A stretch of 60,521 nucleotides of DNA from Prosthecobacter sp. (GCF_029946185.1 NZ_JAQSEA010000074.1:1-60521), one strand, 5' to 3'; numbered from the stretch's first letter, positions 17,516 through 25,889 are shown. Notes: a model not told the origin generated them from the sequence alone. Translations and numbers: made by a program.

Positions 17516-17968
17516 TCAGAGTGGAATCCACTGCAAAGTCGTCTTCTGGGGCGTGAGCCCTGCGACGGCCTGATAAGGTGGGCTGGCAAGGATGGCCTTC
17601 TCAAACTCCATCAGCTCAGCAGGGGCGTTGCAATCCAGCGTGCCTGGCTCCAGCGCCCGCAGGGCGGGAGTGGGGGCGTAGTGCAAGATCAGTGACATCT
17701 CGCTCATCCCATCCACTTCTTCATTGCCCGGTTCGATGAAATGGCGGGCGATCTCCAGTTGGAAATCCGGCTCGGCACCCTGCTCATTGAGGCCCCATTC
17801 GAAACAAAGCGTGTCGCCTCCCTCTTCCATGACGCATTTGTCCGCACGCACATCGAGGTAAAATACCGCCATCTGCGCCAGTGCTGCGGCCGGAGTCAGT
17901 TCTTCCACCGTCATTCCGGCGGTGGTGACGGCGGCTTGAAATGTGCTGATGGAATCGGCGGGGTGCAT
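17516..17968 (-). CDS. Conserved hypothetical cytoplasmic protein
   Basis: 150 aa, acidic, with no signal peptide or membrane helix. A predicted alpha/beta pattern is visible (FYLDVRADKCVMEEGGDTLCFEWGLNEQ, then a C-terminal helix LMEFEKAILASPPYQAV). I do not recognise the family. It lies upstream of uspA on the same strand with a 95-bp gap, so they may be separate transcripts. It is likely a real gene because its frame has the codon bias of its neighbours and no competing frame of similar quality. Confidence 0.6.
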   Translation of the reverse strand: MHPADSISTFQAAVTTAGMTVEELTPAAALAQMAVFYLDVRADKCVMEEGGDTLCFEWGLNEQGAEPDFQLEIARHFIEPGNEEVDGMSEMSLILHYAPTPALRALEPGTLDCNAPAELMEFEKAILASPPYQAVAGLTPQKTTLQWIPL

Positions 17969-18084
17969 GGTTCAAAAAGGTATCGCGGCGCGAACCTGAC
18001 ATGGCCGTATTAAAAGGGGGGATGAGGAAGAGGCAGATTTTTTTGATCGCCTTTCCAGATGGCTTCGCTCAGCATGTTTGTTTC

Positions 18085-18525
18085 ATGAGCTCCGCACCCC
18101 CTCCCATCCTAGTGCTGGCTATTCTTGGCATCGTGGTCTCGGTGATCATGCTGATCACGGTGTTTCGGGTGCGCCGCTGGGGCTTGAAGGTGCTGCTGGT
18201 GCTGATCGCGGGATTGACGCTGGCCCCGTCGGGACTGATCCTCGTGTCGGTGAATCCTGAGTGGGTGGATGCGCGCTTTCGCAGTTACAAAGACTTTTAT
18301 GAAGGAATCCAGCTGGGCATGACGCGTGAGGAGGTGATGGCCCTGCAGGTGCAGCTTTACCCCGCAGACGGTCCCCGGCGGCCCCCGCACATCATGGTGG
18401 ATGAAATCGAAAGCCTGTCGTTTTTCATGGACCCCGAGGACCCTGAAAGCTGCGTGAACTGCGAGGCCATCCTCCTGTCGCTCAAGGATGCCAAAGTGGT
18501 CGCCAAAACCTATTCACCTGACTGA
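18085..18525 (+). CDS. Small membrane protein with periplasmic tail, unknown function
   Basis: 146 aa. Two transmembrane helices (ILVLAILGIVVSVIMLITVF and VLLVLIAGLTLAPSGLILV) are followed by a soluble tail that contains YEGIQLGMTREEVMAL, a motif that resembles the start of SmpA/BamE-like 'G-M-T-xx-x-V' repeats. The ATG at 18085 is preferred because the upstream 28 codons precede any domain. It ends 6 bp before the alpha/beta hydrolase, so the two form an operon. Confidence 0.62.
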   Translation: MSSAPPPILVLAILGIVVSVIMLITVFRVRRWGLKVLLVLIAGLTLAPSGLILVSVNPEWVDARFRSYKDFYEGIQLGMTREEVMALQVQLYPADGPRRPPHIMVDEIESLSFFMDPEDPESCVNCEAILLSLKDAKVVAKTYSPD

Positions 18526-18531
18526 ATTCCC

Positions 18532-19383
18532 ATGCCGCTCTGGAAACGCCTGCTGCGCCTCGGTGCCATTGTTGTTCTTACGCCTGTGATCTTTCTGCTC
18601 AGCTGCCAGTCCCGTCTCATCTACCACCCGAATCTTTACCGGGCGGAGTATGAAACCCTGCTGAGCAGCGCCAAGGGGGAGCGCCTGCACTTTGAGACTT
18701 CCCAGGGTCGCCAGACGGTCTTCTATATCCCACCGCGCTTGCCTTCCACCGGCCTGCCGCAGACGGTCTGGCTCTGCTTTGGCGGGAATGGGGCGCTGGC
18801 GCTCGATTGGCTGCACGACACCGACCTGTGGGATGACCGCTTTGCCTATCTGCTGGTCGATTACCCGAGCTATGGCGAGTGCGCGGGCAGCCCGAATCCG
18901 GCGCGGATTCGTGAGAGCAGTAAAGAAGCCGTGGCGGCGCTGGTACAGCACCTGCACACCTCTCAGGCGGAGCTGCTGCCCCACCTGGCGGTGCTGGGGC
19001 ATTCGCTGGGCGCTGCGGCGGCCCTGATGGTGGCGGATGATCTCGACATCCGGCGCGGGGTGCTGATGTCCCCCTTCACGACGATGACGGACATGGGCCG
19101 CGTCGTGCTCGGCTGGCCGCTGTGCTACCTGAACCAGCACCGCTTCGACAACCGCAAAACGTTGGGCCACATCGCTGCACGCGCAGGGGCGCGTTTGGTG
19201 ATTTTCCATGGCGCGGAGGATGAAGTGATCCCGGTGCGCATGGGGCGGGAACTGGCGGCGGCGCACCCGCAGGTGGTGACGTTTCATGCGGTGCCAGGCG
19301 GGCGCCACAATGACCTCCTGGACCTGATTTCACCGCAGATCGGCTGGGCGATGAAGGCGGTGGTGGCAGGCGCGAAGCGGTAA
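18532..19383 (+). CDS. Alpha/beta hydrolase lipoprotein
   Basis: 283 aa. A lipobox (FLLSC, Cys25) suggests membrane attachment by lipid. The hydrolase fold shows the nucleophile elbow GHSLG near 159-163 with Ser in the centre, an acidic residue in FHGAEDEVIP, and a final His in GGRHNDLLD. These would form the catalytic triad. The relatives include serine hydrolases of the BAAT/YqkD group with broad, mostly unknown substrates. It sits directly after a small membrane protein and 65 bp before a cupredoxin gene. Confidence 0.82.
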   Translation: MPLWKRLLRLGAIVVLTPVIFLLSCQSRLIYHPNLYRAEYETLLSSAKGERLHFETSQGRQTVFYIPPRLPSTGLPQTVWLCFGGNGALALDWLHDTDLWDDRFAYLLVDYPSYGECAGSPNPARIRESSKEAVAALVQHLHTSQAELLPHLAVLGHSLGAAAALMVADDLDIRRGVLMSPFTTMTDMGRVVLGWPLCYLNQHRFDNRKTLGHIAARAGARLVIFHGAEDEVIPVRMGRELAAAHPQVVTFHAVPGGRHNDLLDLISPQIGWAMKAVVAGAKR

Positions 19384-19448
19384 GGTACACGGTGGTTGCT
19401 TTCAGGCGCTACTGTGCTCTGGTGCCCGCTCAATCCCACCCCCAAACC

Positions 19449-20042
19449 ATGTCCGCGCCCTCCTCTTCTTCGGAAAAATCCTCCTCCATCTGGTCTGTTC
19501 TCAATGTGATCATCGGATCTGTCATCGGCGGGGTCGTTCTGCTGTGGGTGCTGGCCTTTCTCTTTGACGGTCTGGGTTCCCTGCGTCCGAAGCCGAAAGC
19601 CGATGCAGCTGCGGCCACGACTGCTGCTCCTGCTGCCGCCGTCGCCGCCCCGGCCGCAGATCTGCCCGTGCTCGAGCTCACCATCAAGCCTGACACCGCC
19701 AATCCGCTGGCCTATGACACCAAGACCATCAGCGCCAAGGCAGGCCAGAAGATCAAGCTGACCTTCAACAACACCCATCCCACACTGCCCCAGCCCCACA
19801 ACATTGTGATTGGCAAGCTCGGCACGAAGGACAAGATGATGACCATCGCCATGAGCGCCATGACGCTGGTGGACAAAGGCTACATCCCAGACTCCCCGGA
19901 CATCCTCGCCCATACGAAACTGCTCCAGCCCGGCAACAGCGAAACCATCGAGTTCACCCTGCCCGCCGCCGGTGAGTATCCCTTCTTCTGCACCTTCCCC
20001 GGCCACGTTGCCATCATGAACGGCATCGCCACCGCGCAGTAA
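19449..20042 (+). CDS. Membrane-anchored azurin-like cupredoxin (type 1 copper protein)
   Basis: 197 aa. An N-terminal helix (about 16-39) is followed by an Ala/Pro linker and a copper-binding domain. The four type 1 ligands are visible: His117 in QPHNIVIG, then Cys181, His186 and Met190 in FFCTFPGHVAIM, the C-X4-H-X3-M loop of azurin. It is probably an inner-membrane-tethered electron carrier facing the periplasm. The ATG at 19449 starts just before the anchor. Followed 19 bp later by an OsmC gene, possibly co-transcribed. Its redox partner is not in the window. Confidence 0.88.
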   Translation: MSAPSSSSEKSSSIWSVLNVIIGSVIGGVVLLWVLAFLFDGLGSLRPKPKADAAAATTAAPAAAVAAPAADLPVLELTIKPDTANPLAYDTKTISAKAGQKIKLTFNNTHPTLPQPHNIVIGKLGTKDKMMTIAMSAMTLVDKGYIPDSPDILAHTKLLQPGNSETIEFTLPAAGEYPFFCTFPGHVAIMNGIATAQ

Positions 20043-20061
20043 TTTTTTACCTTTACCGACC

Positions 20062-20478
20062 ATGGCCGTCTCCATAAGCGTCGAATACGAAGGCGGTCTG
20101 CGCTGCCGGGCCACGCATGGCCCCTCGCAAAACCAGTGCATCACCGATGCGCCCGTGGACAACCACGGCAAAGGCGAGTCCTTCAGCCCCACCGACCTCG
20201 TCGCCACGGCGCTGGCCACCTGCATGGCCACGGTCATCGGCATCAAGGCGCAGCAGAAGGGCTACGACATCGCCGGCATGAAGGTCAGCGTGGAAAAGCA
20301 CATGAGCGCAGACAGCCCGCGCCGCATCGTCGGTCTGCCCATCACCATCCAGATCCCGCTGCCCGAAGATCATGCGGATCGCAAGCTCCTCGAAGCCACC
20401 GCACTCGGCTGCCCCGTACACCACAGCGTGCACCCGGACATCGACAAGCCGGTGACGTTTGTGTGGGGCGCTAAATAG
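20062..20478 (+). CDS. OsmC/Ohr family peroxide-reducing protein
   Basis: 138 aa, normal for OsmC-like proteins. The two reactive cysteines lie in ATCMATV (Cys54) and LGCPVHHSVHP (Cys117), and the SFSPTDLVATAL helix start is conserved. The family reduces organic hydroperoxides, with a dihydrolipoyl-type donor in better-known members. The position next to the cupredoxin gene and near other stress proteins fits a redox-defence role. A hairpin follows the stop. Confidence 0.88.
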   Translation: MAVSISVEYEGGLRCRATHGPSQNQCITDAPVDNHGKGESFSPTDLVATALATCMATVIGIKAQQKGYDIAGMKVSVEKHMSADSPRRIVGLPITIQIPLPEDHADRKLLEATALGCPVHHSVHPDIDKPVTFVWGAK

Positions 20479-20514
20479 GCGGGTGCAGTGCAAGCATACC
20501 GCCTGCGCTGCCGT

Positions 20515-20541
20515 GCAGACCCAGCCGGAGGCTTGGGCTGC
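20515..20541 (+). terminator. Hairpin after the OsmC gene, possible terminator
   Basis: Twelve-base arms (20515-20526 and 20530-20541) match at 10 of 12 positions around a 3-nt loop. No T run follows, so Rho-independent termination is uncertain. The remaining 200 bp to the next gene hold nothing I can identify. Confidence 0.35.
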
Positions 20542-20738
20542 TAGTGGGCCATCCTCCTTCCTTACCCGTTAACGAAGCATCTTTGAAAGCCACTCTCCCC
20601 AGTGAAAGCCTGATAAAGCGGGTTCTGGAGTGGAAAGGAAGCTGGAAAGGAGGCGGTGGGCGTGGAAACGAAAACCAGCCACGTTCCTGTGGAAAAGGGA
20701 GTCCTAGTTACACCGCCACAAGGTGCTCGCAGCTTTTC

Positions 20739-21455
20739 CTACCGCACCCAGCGTGCGCCGCTGGAAAGGCCCACGTGCCAGTTGCGCAGGTGCATGTCGG
20801 AGTAGTCGGTCTTGCCCTGGGCACCGACCATGGTGGTGCCGGTGGCGCGTCTCCAGGCTTTGCTGAAGCTTTCAGCCGTATGGCAGCCCCAGCTCTGGCA
20901 GTAAGCCTTGGAGGCGAAGGCCCGGCTGCTGATCTTGCGCAGGTCATTCTCATGCAGCCACGCGGTGGAGGTGGCATACGTGTCTGAGCTGTAGTCAAAC
21001 ATGAAGCTGTACTTGTTCGAGTGGCCGAAGTACTCGAAACCGGAGATCTTCAATCCACTGCGCCCGGAAGCACCGTTGTTGATGTAGCGGATCAGTTCGT
21101 CCGTGCTGCGGAACCAGACGAGGTTGATGTAGGGGTAGGCCTTGGTCACGGACTCCACATTCTGCGTCAGCGGCTGGTGCTCGGCGGCGGCGCGGCGCAC
21201 ATAGGCGTCGCGATACACCAGCCAGGTGATGCGCGTGTTGGACGGGTGCGTGCTGTGGATCTCCTGCATGCGCACACGGGCGGTGCGGATGAAATTGCCC
21301 CACCAGCGGTCATGCTGCTCTCCGGGCCGGCGCAGATCTTCAAACCCGCGTGCCGCAGGCCCACCGCTGACGATGAGGTATTCGGTGTCTGCGGCGGCCT
21401 TGGTGACAAGGCCGCAGGTGAGCAGGAAAAGCGTGGTGAAAAGCAGGCGGGTCAT
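20739..21455 (-). CDS. Exported protein with His-Cys dyad, possibly a clan CD (caspase-like) peptidase
   Basis: 238 aa with a Sec signal peptide (residues 1-22). A strand-loop YFGHSN places His145 after a glycine, and a later hydrophobic strand ends in QSWGCHTAES with Cys191. This order and the flanking patterns resemble the His/Cys dyad of clan CD peptidases (caspase, gingipain, CHAT), but the sequence is not close to any family I can name. The N-terminal part (TEYLIVSGG, RITWLVY) could be the first strands of the fold. It stands alone, 22 bp after the DUF1080 gene on the same strand, so they may be co-transcribed. Function is unproven. Confidence 0.6.
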   Translation of the reverse strand: MTRLLFTTLFLLTCGLVTKAAADTEYLIVSGGPAARGFEDLRRPGEQHDRWWGNFIRTARVRMQEIHSTHPSNTRITWLVYRDAYVRRAAAEHQPLTQNVESVTKAYPYINLVWFRSTDELIRYINNGASGRSGLKISGFEYFGHSNKYSFMFDYSSDTYATSTAWLHENDLRKISSRAFASKAYCQSWGCHTAESFSKAWRRATGTTMVGAQGKTDYSDMHLRNWHVGLSSGARWVR

Positions 21456-21477
21456 GACGGGGGCTAACTAAGCACGA

Positions 21478-22197
21478 CTACTTCGTTTCGACGAGCTTGA
21501 AGTTCTTGAACTGCACGACCATCGGCGGGCCGGCATGGATCTGCAGGGCCAGCAGGCCTTCCTTCGGCGCGTTGGCGGTGTCCTCGTCGGTCACGTCGAT
21601 GGTCTGGAGTCCGTTGATGAAATGTTGTACGTGGTTTCCCTTCGCAACGATGCGATATTCGTTCCAATCTTCCTTTTTGATCGAAGCCTGGATCGCGGCG
21701 CTGTCTCCCACGCTGCCGGTCACTTCCACCACGGCTTTTTTGCCACCGTCAGCGGCGGGCTTGATCGTGGTCTTCTCACCACGCTTCGCCAGGATGCCAC
21801 GACCGCGCTCTTCATAGAGAATACCGCTGTAGGTGGTGCCAGCTTCGAAGTCGGCCTGGTAGCCGCTGATGATGGGGCCAAATTCACCGGCAGGCAGTTC
21901 CTTGCTGCGGTACTGCACGCCCGAGTTGCCTTTTTCGATGCGGTATTGAAACGTCAGCTCGAAGTCACCCACGGTGCCGCCTTTCCAGACGAGGAAGGTG
22001 TTGTGCTTGAGGATGCTTTTGTCCGGGCTTTCATCACTCGCGGGAGTCCGGCCGGTGAGGGTGCCGTCCTCGACGCTCCACAGCTCCTTGTTGCCTTCCC
22101 AGCCGCTGAGGTCCTTGCCGTTGAAGATTTCTTTTTCCCCCGCGCTGGCGAAGGAAATGGCGGCGAGGAAGGTGGCGAGGGTGAGGTGCAATTTCAT
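21478..22197 (-). CDS. Secreted DUF1080 (3-keto-disaccharide hydrolase) family protein
   Basis: 239 aa. A signal peptide (1-19) is followed by the hallmark IFNGKDLSGWEGN and a concanavalin-like beta-sandwich with DFELTFQYRIEKGNSGVQYRS, DWNEYRIVAKGNHVQHFING and GLLALQIHAGPPMVVQFKNF. These proteins are abundant in Planctomycetes and Verrucomicrobia; some act on 3-keto-sugars or bind glycans. Divergent from the VanZ gene and probably co-transcribed with the possible peptidase downstream. Confidence 0.9.
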   Translation of the reverse strand: MKLHLTLATFLAAISFASAGEKEIFNGKDLSGWEGNKELWSVEDGTLTGRTPASDESPDKSILKHNTFLVWKGGTVGDFELTFQYRIEKGNSGVQYRSKELPAGEFGPIISGYQADFEAGTTYSGILYEERGRGILAKRGEKTTIKPAADGGKKAVVEVTGSVGDSAAIQASIKKEDWNEYRIVAKGNHVQHFINGLQTIDVTDEDTANAPKEGLLALQIHAGPPMVVQFKNFKLVETK

Positions 22198-22313
22198 GAA
22201 GTGTGGTGGTGGGTCGGGCGAGGTTTAACGTGCAGGGCCGTGCTTGTCTATCGCTTTGCAGGTGGGGAGAATCGTGCTTGCTGTTTGATCCGGTCGTGAT
22301 AATTCCGCGCACG

Positions 22314-22733
22314 ATGCATCTGCCGCGCTTCCTCTCGTCTCCCTCGCTCTGGCGTTTTTTGGTCCTGCTGTGGTTCGGAGTGCTGTTCTGGCTGTCCTCC
22401 CAAAGCCACCTGCCGTCCCCTGCGAAGTTTGAGGGCGTGGACAAGATCGAGCACGTGATCTTTTTCGCAGCAGGCGGCATGTGCTTCCTGCTGGGGCTGC
22501 GTCTCGCCGGTTTCGCCCAAGCCACCAAGACCGCCATCCTCCTCACGGTGCTGTTCTGCGGCGCTGTGGGCGGCTTTGACGAGTGGCATCAAACCTTCAC
22601 GCCCGGCCGCAGCGGTGGGGATGTGTGGGATTTCACCGCCGATCTATGCGGCGGTTTCATCGGGGCGTTTCTCGCTCTGATAGCGGAAAGGTGGCTCACT
22701 TCAGAGGAAACCACCACATCAGCAGCGCGGTGA
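22314..22733 (+). CDS. VanZ-like membrane protein
   Basis: 139 aa, three to four transmembrane helices, and the family motif around GGFDEWHQTFTPGRSGGDVWDFTADLCG, which corresponds to the D-E-x-x-Q ... R-x-x-D-x-x-D pattern of VanZ-like proteins. The family is linked to low-level teicoplanin resistance in one system but mostly has no known role. The ATG at 22314 is preferred because the upstream codons overlap the divergent promoter. The last 38 bp overlap the converging end of nuoH. Confidence 0.82.
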   Translation: MHLPRFLSSPSLWRFLVLLWFGVLFWLSSQSHLPSPAKFEGVDKIEHVIFFAAGGMCFLLGLRLAGFAQATKTAILLTVLFCGAVGGFDEWHQTFTPGRSGGDVWDFTADLCGGFIGAFLALIAERWLTSEETTTSAAR

Positions 22734-23898
22734 GGAAGACGTTCGCGAGGGCGAGCTCGAAGAACACTTTCCAGCCGAGGGCCATGAGCTGATCGAAGCG
22801 GAAGCGGGGCAGGGTCCAGCGGATGATGATGAAGAAGACAATGAAGAAGAACACCTTGCCGAAGAACGTCGCGATGTGCAGCAGGCCGGTGTAAAGCGGC
22901 GTGGTGTCGGGCGTATAATGCAACTGCAGCGGGATGATTTTCTCCAGCAAAGGCCAGAAAGGAATGCTCCAGCCACCGAGGAACAGCGTCACCGCCAGGC
23001 CTGAGCCGATGATCATCGCGGCGTATTCACCCATGAAGAACAGGGCGAACTTCATGGAGCTGTATTCGGTGTGATAACCGGCCACGAGTTCCGTTTCGCA
23101 CTCGGCAAGGTCGAAGGGCAGGCGGTTCGTCTCGGCAAACATCGAGACGGTGAAGATGACAAAGGAGATGACGATGGGCACCAGCAGCACCCAGCGTGCG
23201 ACGCTGAGGCCTTCGCCCCAGAAGGGCAGCAGCAGCCAGCCGTTGGCATCTTGGAAGGCGGACATCTTGGTCAGATTCAGCTCGCCGAAAATCATCAGCA
23301 CCGGGACGATTGAAAGGCCCAGCGAGATTTCATACGAGATCATCTGCGCACTGGCGCGCACGCCGCCGAGGAAGGGGTACTTGGAATTGGAGGCCCACCC
23401 GGCGAGGACGATGCCATACACGCCGAGGGAGGCGATGGCGAAGGTGAACAGCGGCCCGATGCTCAGGTCTGCGATCACCAGTTTGACCGGCTCGGCGATG
23501 CCGAGAAAGGAGAGGTTCAGCTCACTGCCGAAAGGCAGCACCACGCAGGTGAGCAGCGCAGGCACCACCGTCATGCAGGGAGCCAGCCAGTAGTAGAAAG
23601 TGCGCACGTGGGCAGGCACAAAGTCTTCCTTCAAAATGAACTTCAGGCCGTCTGCCGCCGCCTGGGCCAGACCACCGATGCCGAAGGGCTGCCAGTCTTT
23701 CTTGAAACCAAACAGAGTCAGCGGAACACCCACGCGGTTCGGACCCACGCGGTCCTGGATCACAGCGGAGATGCGTCGCTCAAAGTAAACGGCGATCGAC
23801 ACCAGCGGGAGAATGACCAGAAAAGTAAGGAAAACGATCTTCCCCACCGAAATGGCGAGCGCAAGGAGATCGAACGTGGCGAGCAGGGGAGTGGACAT
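22696..23898 (-). CDS. nuoH: NADH-quinone oxidoreductase subunit H (orphan copy)
   Basis: 400 aa with eight or so transmembrane helices. It is the membrane subunit of complex I that forms part of the quinone site. Conserved segments are ERRISAVIQDRVGPNRVG, QAAADGLKFILKED, GWASNSKYPFLGGVRASAQMISYE and FAETNRLPFDLAECETELVAGYHTEYS. No other nuo gene flanks it, so it is separate from any 13- or 14-gene nuo operon. The ATG at 23898 is chosen; a TTG at 23904 is possible. A perfect CRP-type palindrome lies 47 bp upstream. Confidence 0.93.
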   Translation of the reverse strand: MSTPLLATFDLLALAISVGKIVFLTFLVILPLVSIAVYFERRISAVIQDRVGPNRVGVPLTLFGFKKDWQPFGIGGLAQAAADGLKFILKEDFVPAHVRTFYYWLAPCMTVVPALLTCVVLPFGSELNLSFLGIAEPVKLVIADLSIGPLFTFAIASLGVYGIVLAGWASNSKYPFLGGVRASAQMISYEISLGLSIVPVLMIFGELNLTKMSAFQDANGWLLLPFWGEGLSVARWVLLVPIVISFVIFTVSMFAETNRLPFDLAECETELVAGYHTEYSSMKFALFFMGEYAAMIIGSGLAVTLFLGGWSIPFWPLLEKIIPLQLHYTPDTTPLYTGLLHIATFFGKVFFFIVFFIIIRWTLPRFRFDQLMALGWKVFFELALANVFLTALLMWWFPLK

Positions 23899-23944
23899 CG
23901 GCAAGCCGATTATCAGGACGCAATGAAGAGCGGCAACCCGATTT

Positions 23945-23960
23945 TGTGAAAAATTTCACA
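23945..23960 (-). promoter_or_regulatory. CRP/FNR-type operator upstream of nuoH
   Basis: TGTGA (23945-23949) and TCACA (23956-23960) flank a 6-bp spacer, exactly the E. coli CRP consensus TGTGA-N6-TCACA. The symmetry extends outwards by one base each side, giving perfect 8-bp arms. Given its distance of about 47 bp to the nuoH start it could sit near or over the promoter. Which regulator of the CRP/FNR family reads it is unknown. Confidence 0.6.
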
Positions 23961-24038
23961 AGCTCCCCGGTTTGGAACCTAGGCAGGGTGCGTTGCAGCG
24001 CGCTGACGGGCGGGCGCCACACCCATCCCACGACTGAC

Positions 24039-24398
24039 TTAGCGCATCGGCTCGGTAAACGAGCCCCGCTTGGACACAGGTCTCACGACCGGCTCGTCGG
24101 CCATGGGTGCCAGGTGCTCGGCGATGCGGAAGATCGCGAGGATCAGCTCCACGGTGACGCGTGCGATGATCAGGTAAAACAGCAAGGCCACCGGAGCCAT
24201 GACGAAGCCCAAGAGGCCGGTGAACATCCATGACACGGCATAAAAAAGGGCTGCCAGCAGGCTCAGCACATACAGCATGCGCAAGAGGTGTGGAGTGACG
24301 AAGCGCTTGAAAGAGAGGTCCAGCACCAGGTCGAGCACCGCGCGGATCTGCTGCCACAGGCTGGAAAGTGCGGAACTGGAGGGGGGCTCGGCATTCAT
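24039..24398 (-). CDS. DUF4282 small membrane protein
   Basis: 119 aa. A short cytoplasmic stretch (LDLSFKRFVTPHLLRMLYVLS) opens the DUF4282 pattern, followed by two hydrophobic helices (LSLLAALFYAVSWMF and FVMAPVALLFYLIIARVTVELILAIFRIAEHL) and a polar C terminus. Members are found in many bacteria with unknown function. The ATG at 24398 is preferred over 24440. It is upstream of nuoH on the same strand with 140 bp between, containing the CRP-like site. Confidence 0.75.
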   Translation of the reverse strand: MNAEPPSSSALSSLWQQIRAVLDLVLDLSFKRFVTPHLLRMLYVLSLLAALFYAVSWMFTGLLGFVMAPVALLFYLIIARVTVELILAIFRIAEHLAPMADEPVVRPVSKRGSFTEPMR

Positions 24399-24588
24399 GG
24401 AGGAAGAGTAGGCTTTGCCCATGCAGGCGCAACCCGCCAAATCAGTCAGAAATGGGAACCTTGAGGCGGCGTTGGAATACTGGTTGCGTGTTTTGACAAC
24501 CGCAGGCAGAATCCGCGCCTCTTTTTCCGCCCTGTGGCCAGGTGCATTAACAGAGACGTTTATCGACTAACCCACCACTGACAAAGTC

Positions 24589-25674
24589 ATGCCTGCGAAA
24601 CCCAAGAAACCCGCAGTTAAGAACAAGCCCGCTGCCAAGCCCGTGAAAAAGGCCCCTGTCAAGGCGGTGAAGTCGAAGAGCAAACCCGTTCCTGCCAAGC
24701 CCGCGGCAAAATCGAAGAACAAACCCGTTCCTGCCAAGGCCGCCAAGCCGGCGGCAAAATCGAAGAGCCAACCCATTTTGAAAAAAGCGGCGCCGCAAAA
24801 ACCCGCCGCGAAGAAAACCTCCCCCATGCCTGTGAAGAAAACCGCCCCGACAAAAGCTGCTGCCAAGGCACCTGCCCCCGCAAAAAAAGCCGCCGCTAAA
24901 GCTGCTGCTCCTGCCAAGAAAGCCGCCGCCAAGGCCCCGGCCAAGGCTGAGAAGCCTGCTGCCAAGCCTGCTCCTGCTCCGGCACCCGTGAAGACCGCCC
25001 CTGTGGCCGCCGTGGCTCCGGCCAAAGTGTCCAAGCCTTCCAAGTCTACACCTGCCCCGCTGGTTCCCAAGGGTCGCACCTCGGTTTCCACCTCCGGCAC
25101 CCCGCGCTCACGCCTGAATCGTGAAGAAGAAGGCATCACCATCGAAATCGCCAAAGGGCCGGTGAAGATGACCCCCTTCCTCAAAAAGCAGAAGCAGCGC
25201 CTGATCGAACTGCGCGACGCCTACCTGAACTCCATCGAAGGCGTGGCCAGCGAAACCATCCGCAATGAAAACGGCGACGCCTCCGCTTTCGGCATGCATC
25301 AGGCCGACGCCGGCAGTGATGCCTATGACCGCGACTTCGCCCTCAGCCTGCTCGGCAAGGAACAGGACGCCCTCTACGAAATCAACGAGGCGCTCAAGCG
25401 CATCGAAACCGGCACCTACGGAATGTGCGAAGGCACCGGCGTCATGATTCCTGAAGAGCGCCTGGAGGCCATGCCCTTCGCCCGTTTCTCCGTCACCTAT
25501 CAGGAAAAGCTGGAGCGCAGCCAGATGAGCGGCCGCTGGAGCCGCCCTGTCCACTCCCTCTTCGGCCTCGACAATGCCGACGACGCATCCGACGACGACA
25601 AGGACGACGATGACGCCGCTCCGAGCTCTTCGAACAACAACTCAGGCGAATCGCTTGACTTCTCCAAAGAGTGA
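24589..25674 (+). CDS. DksA/TraR-like protein with long histone-like Lys/Ala/Pro-rich N terminus and acidic tail
   Basis: 361 aa. Residues 1 to about 165 are almost only Lys, Ala and Pro with repeated KKAAAKA units, similar to eukaryotic histone H1 tails and bacterial nucleoid proteins. Residues about 200-315 are a DksA/TraR-type domain (coiled coil with LIELRDAYLNSIEG, then ETGTYGMCEGTGVMIPEERLEAMP). The zinc-finger cysteines are lost: one remains in MCEGTG. The last 40 residues are acidic (DDASDDDKDDDDAA). DksA binds RNA polymerase; zinc-free paralogues exist. The tail could bind DNA or rRNA. It precedes rpmG-rpsR by 23 bp and may be co-transcribed with them. Confidence 0.8.
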   Translation: MPAKPKKPAVKNKPAAKPVKKAPVKAVKSKSKPVPAKPAAKSKNKPVPAKAAKPAAKSKSQPILKKAAPQKPAAKKTSPMPVKKTAPTKAAAKAPAPAKKAAAKAAAPAKKAAAKAPAKAEKPAAKPAPAPAPVKTAPVAAVAPAKVSKPSKSTPAPLVPKGRTSVSTSGTPRSRLNREEEGITIEIAKGPVKMTPFLKKQKQRLIELRDAYLNSIEGVASETIRNENGDASAFGMHQADAGSDAYDRDFALSLLGKEQDALYEINEALKRIETGTYGMCEGTGVMIPEERLEAMPFARFSVTYQEKLERSQMSGRWSRPVHSLFGLDNADDASDDDKDDDDAAPSSSNNNSGESLDFSKE

Positions 25675-25697
25675 TCTAGCCTCAGTGCCCCAAATTT

Positions 25698-25871
25698 ATG
25701 CCGCGAGAAATCATCACCCTTGAATGCACCGAAGCGAAAGCCGCAGGTATGCCACCCTCCCGCTACGTGACCACGCGGAACAAGAAGAGCGTCCGCACCC
25801 CCGGTCGTCTTGAGAAGGTGAAGTTTAATCACTTCATGAAAAAGCGCACCCTTCACCGCGAAACCCGCTAA
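25698..25871 (+). CDS. rpmG: Ribosomal protein bL33
   Basis: 57 aa, 23 bp after the DksA-like gene. [30 protein letters not shown] matches bL33, with ending LHRETR. The zinc-binding cysteines of the C+ form are absent apart from one in LECTE, so this is the C- version, which cells use under zinc limitation or constitutively. It is followed 18 bp later by rpsR. Confidence 0.93.
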   Translation: MPREIITLECTEAKAAGMPPSRYVTTRNKKSVRTPGRLEKVKFNHFMKKRTLHRETR

Positions 25872-25889
25872 TTTTTACCCAAGACTGCC

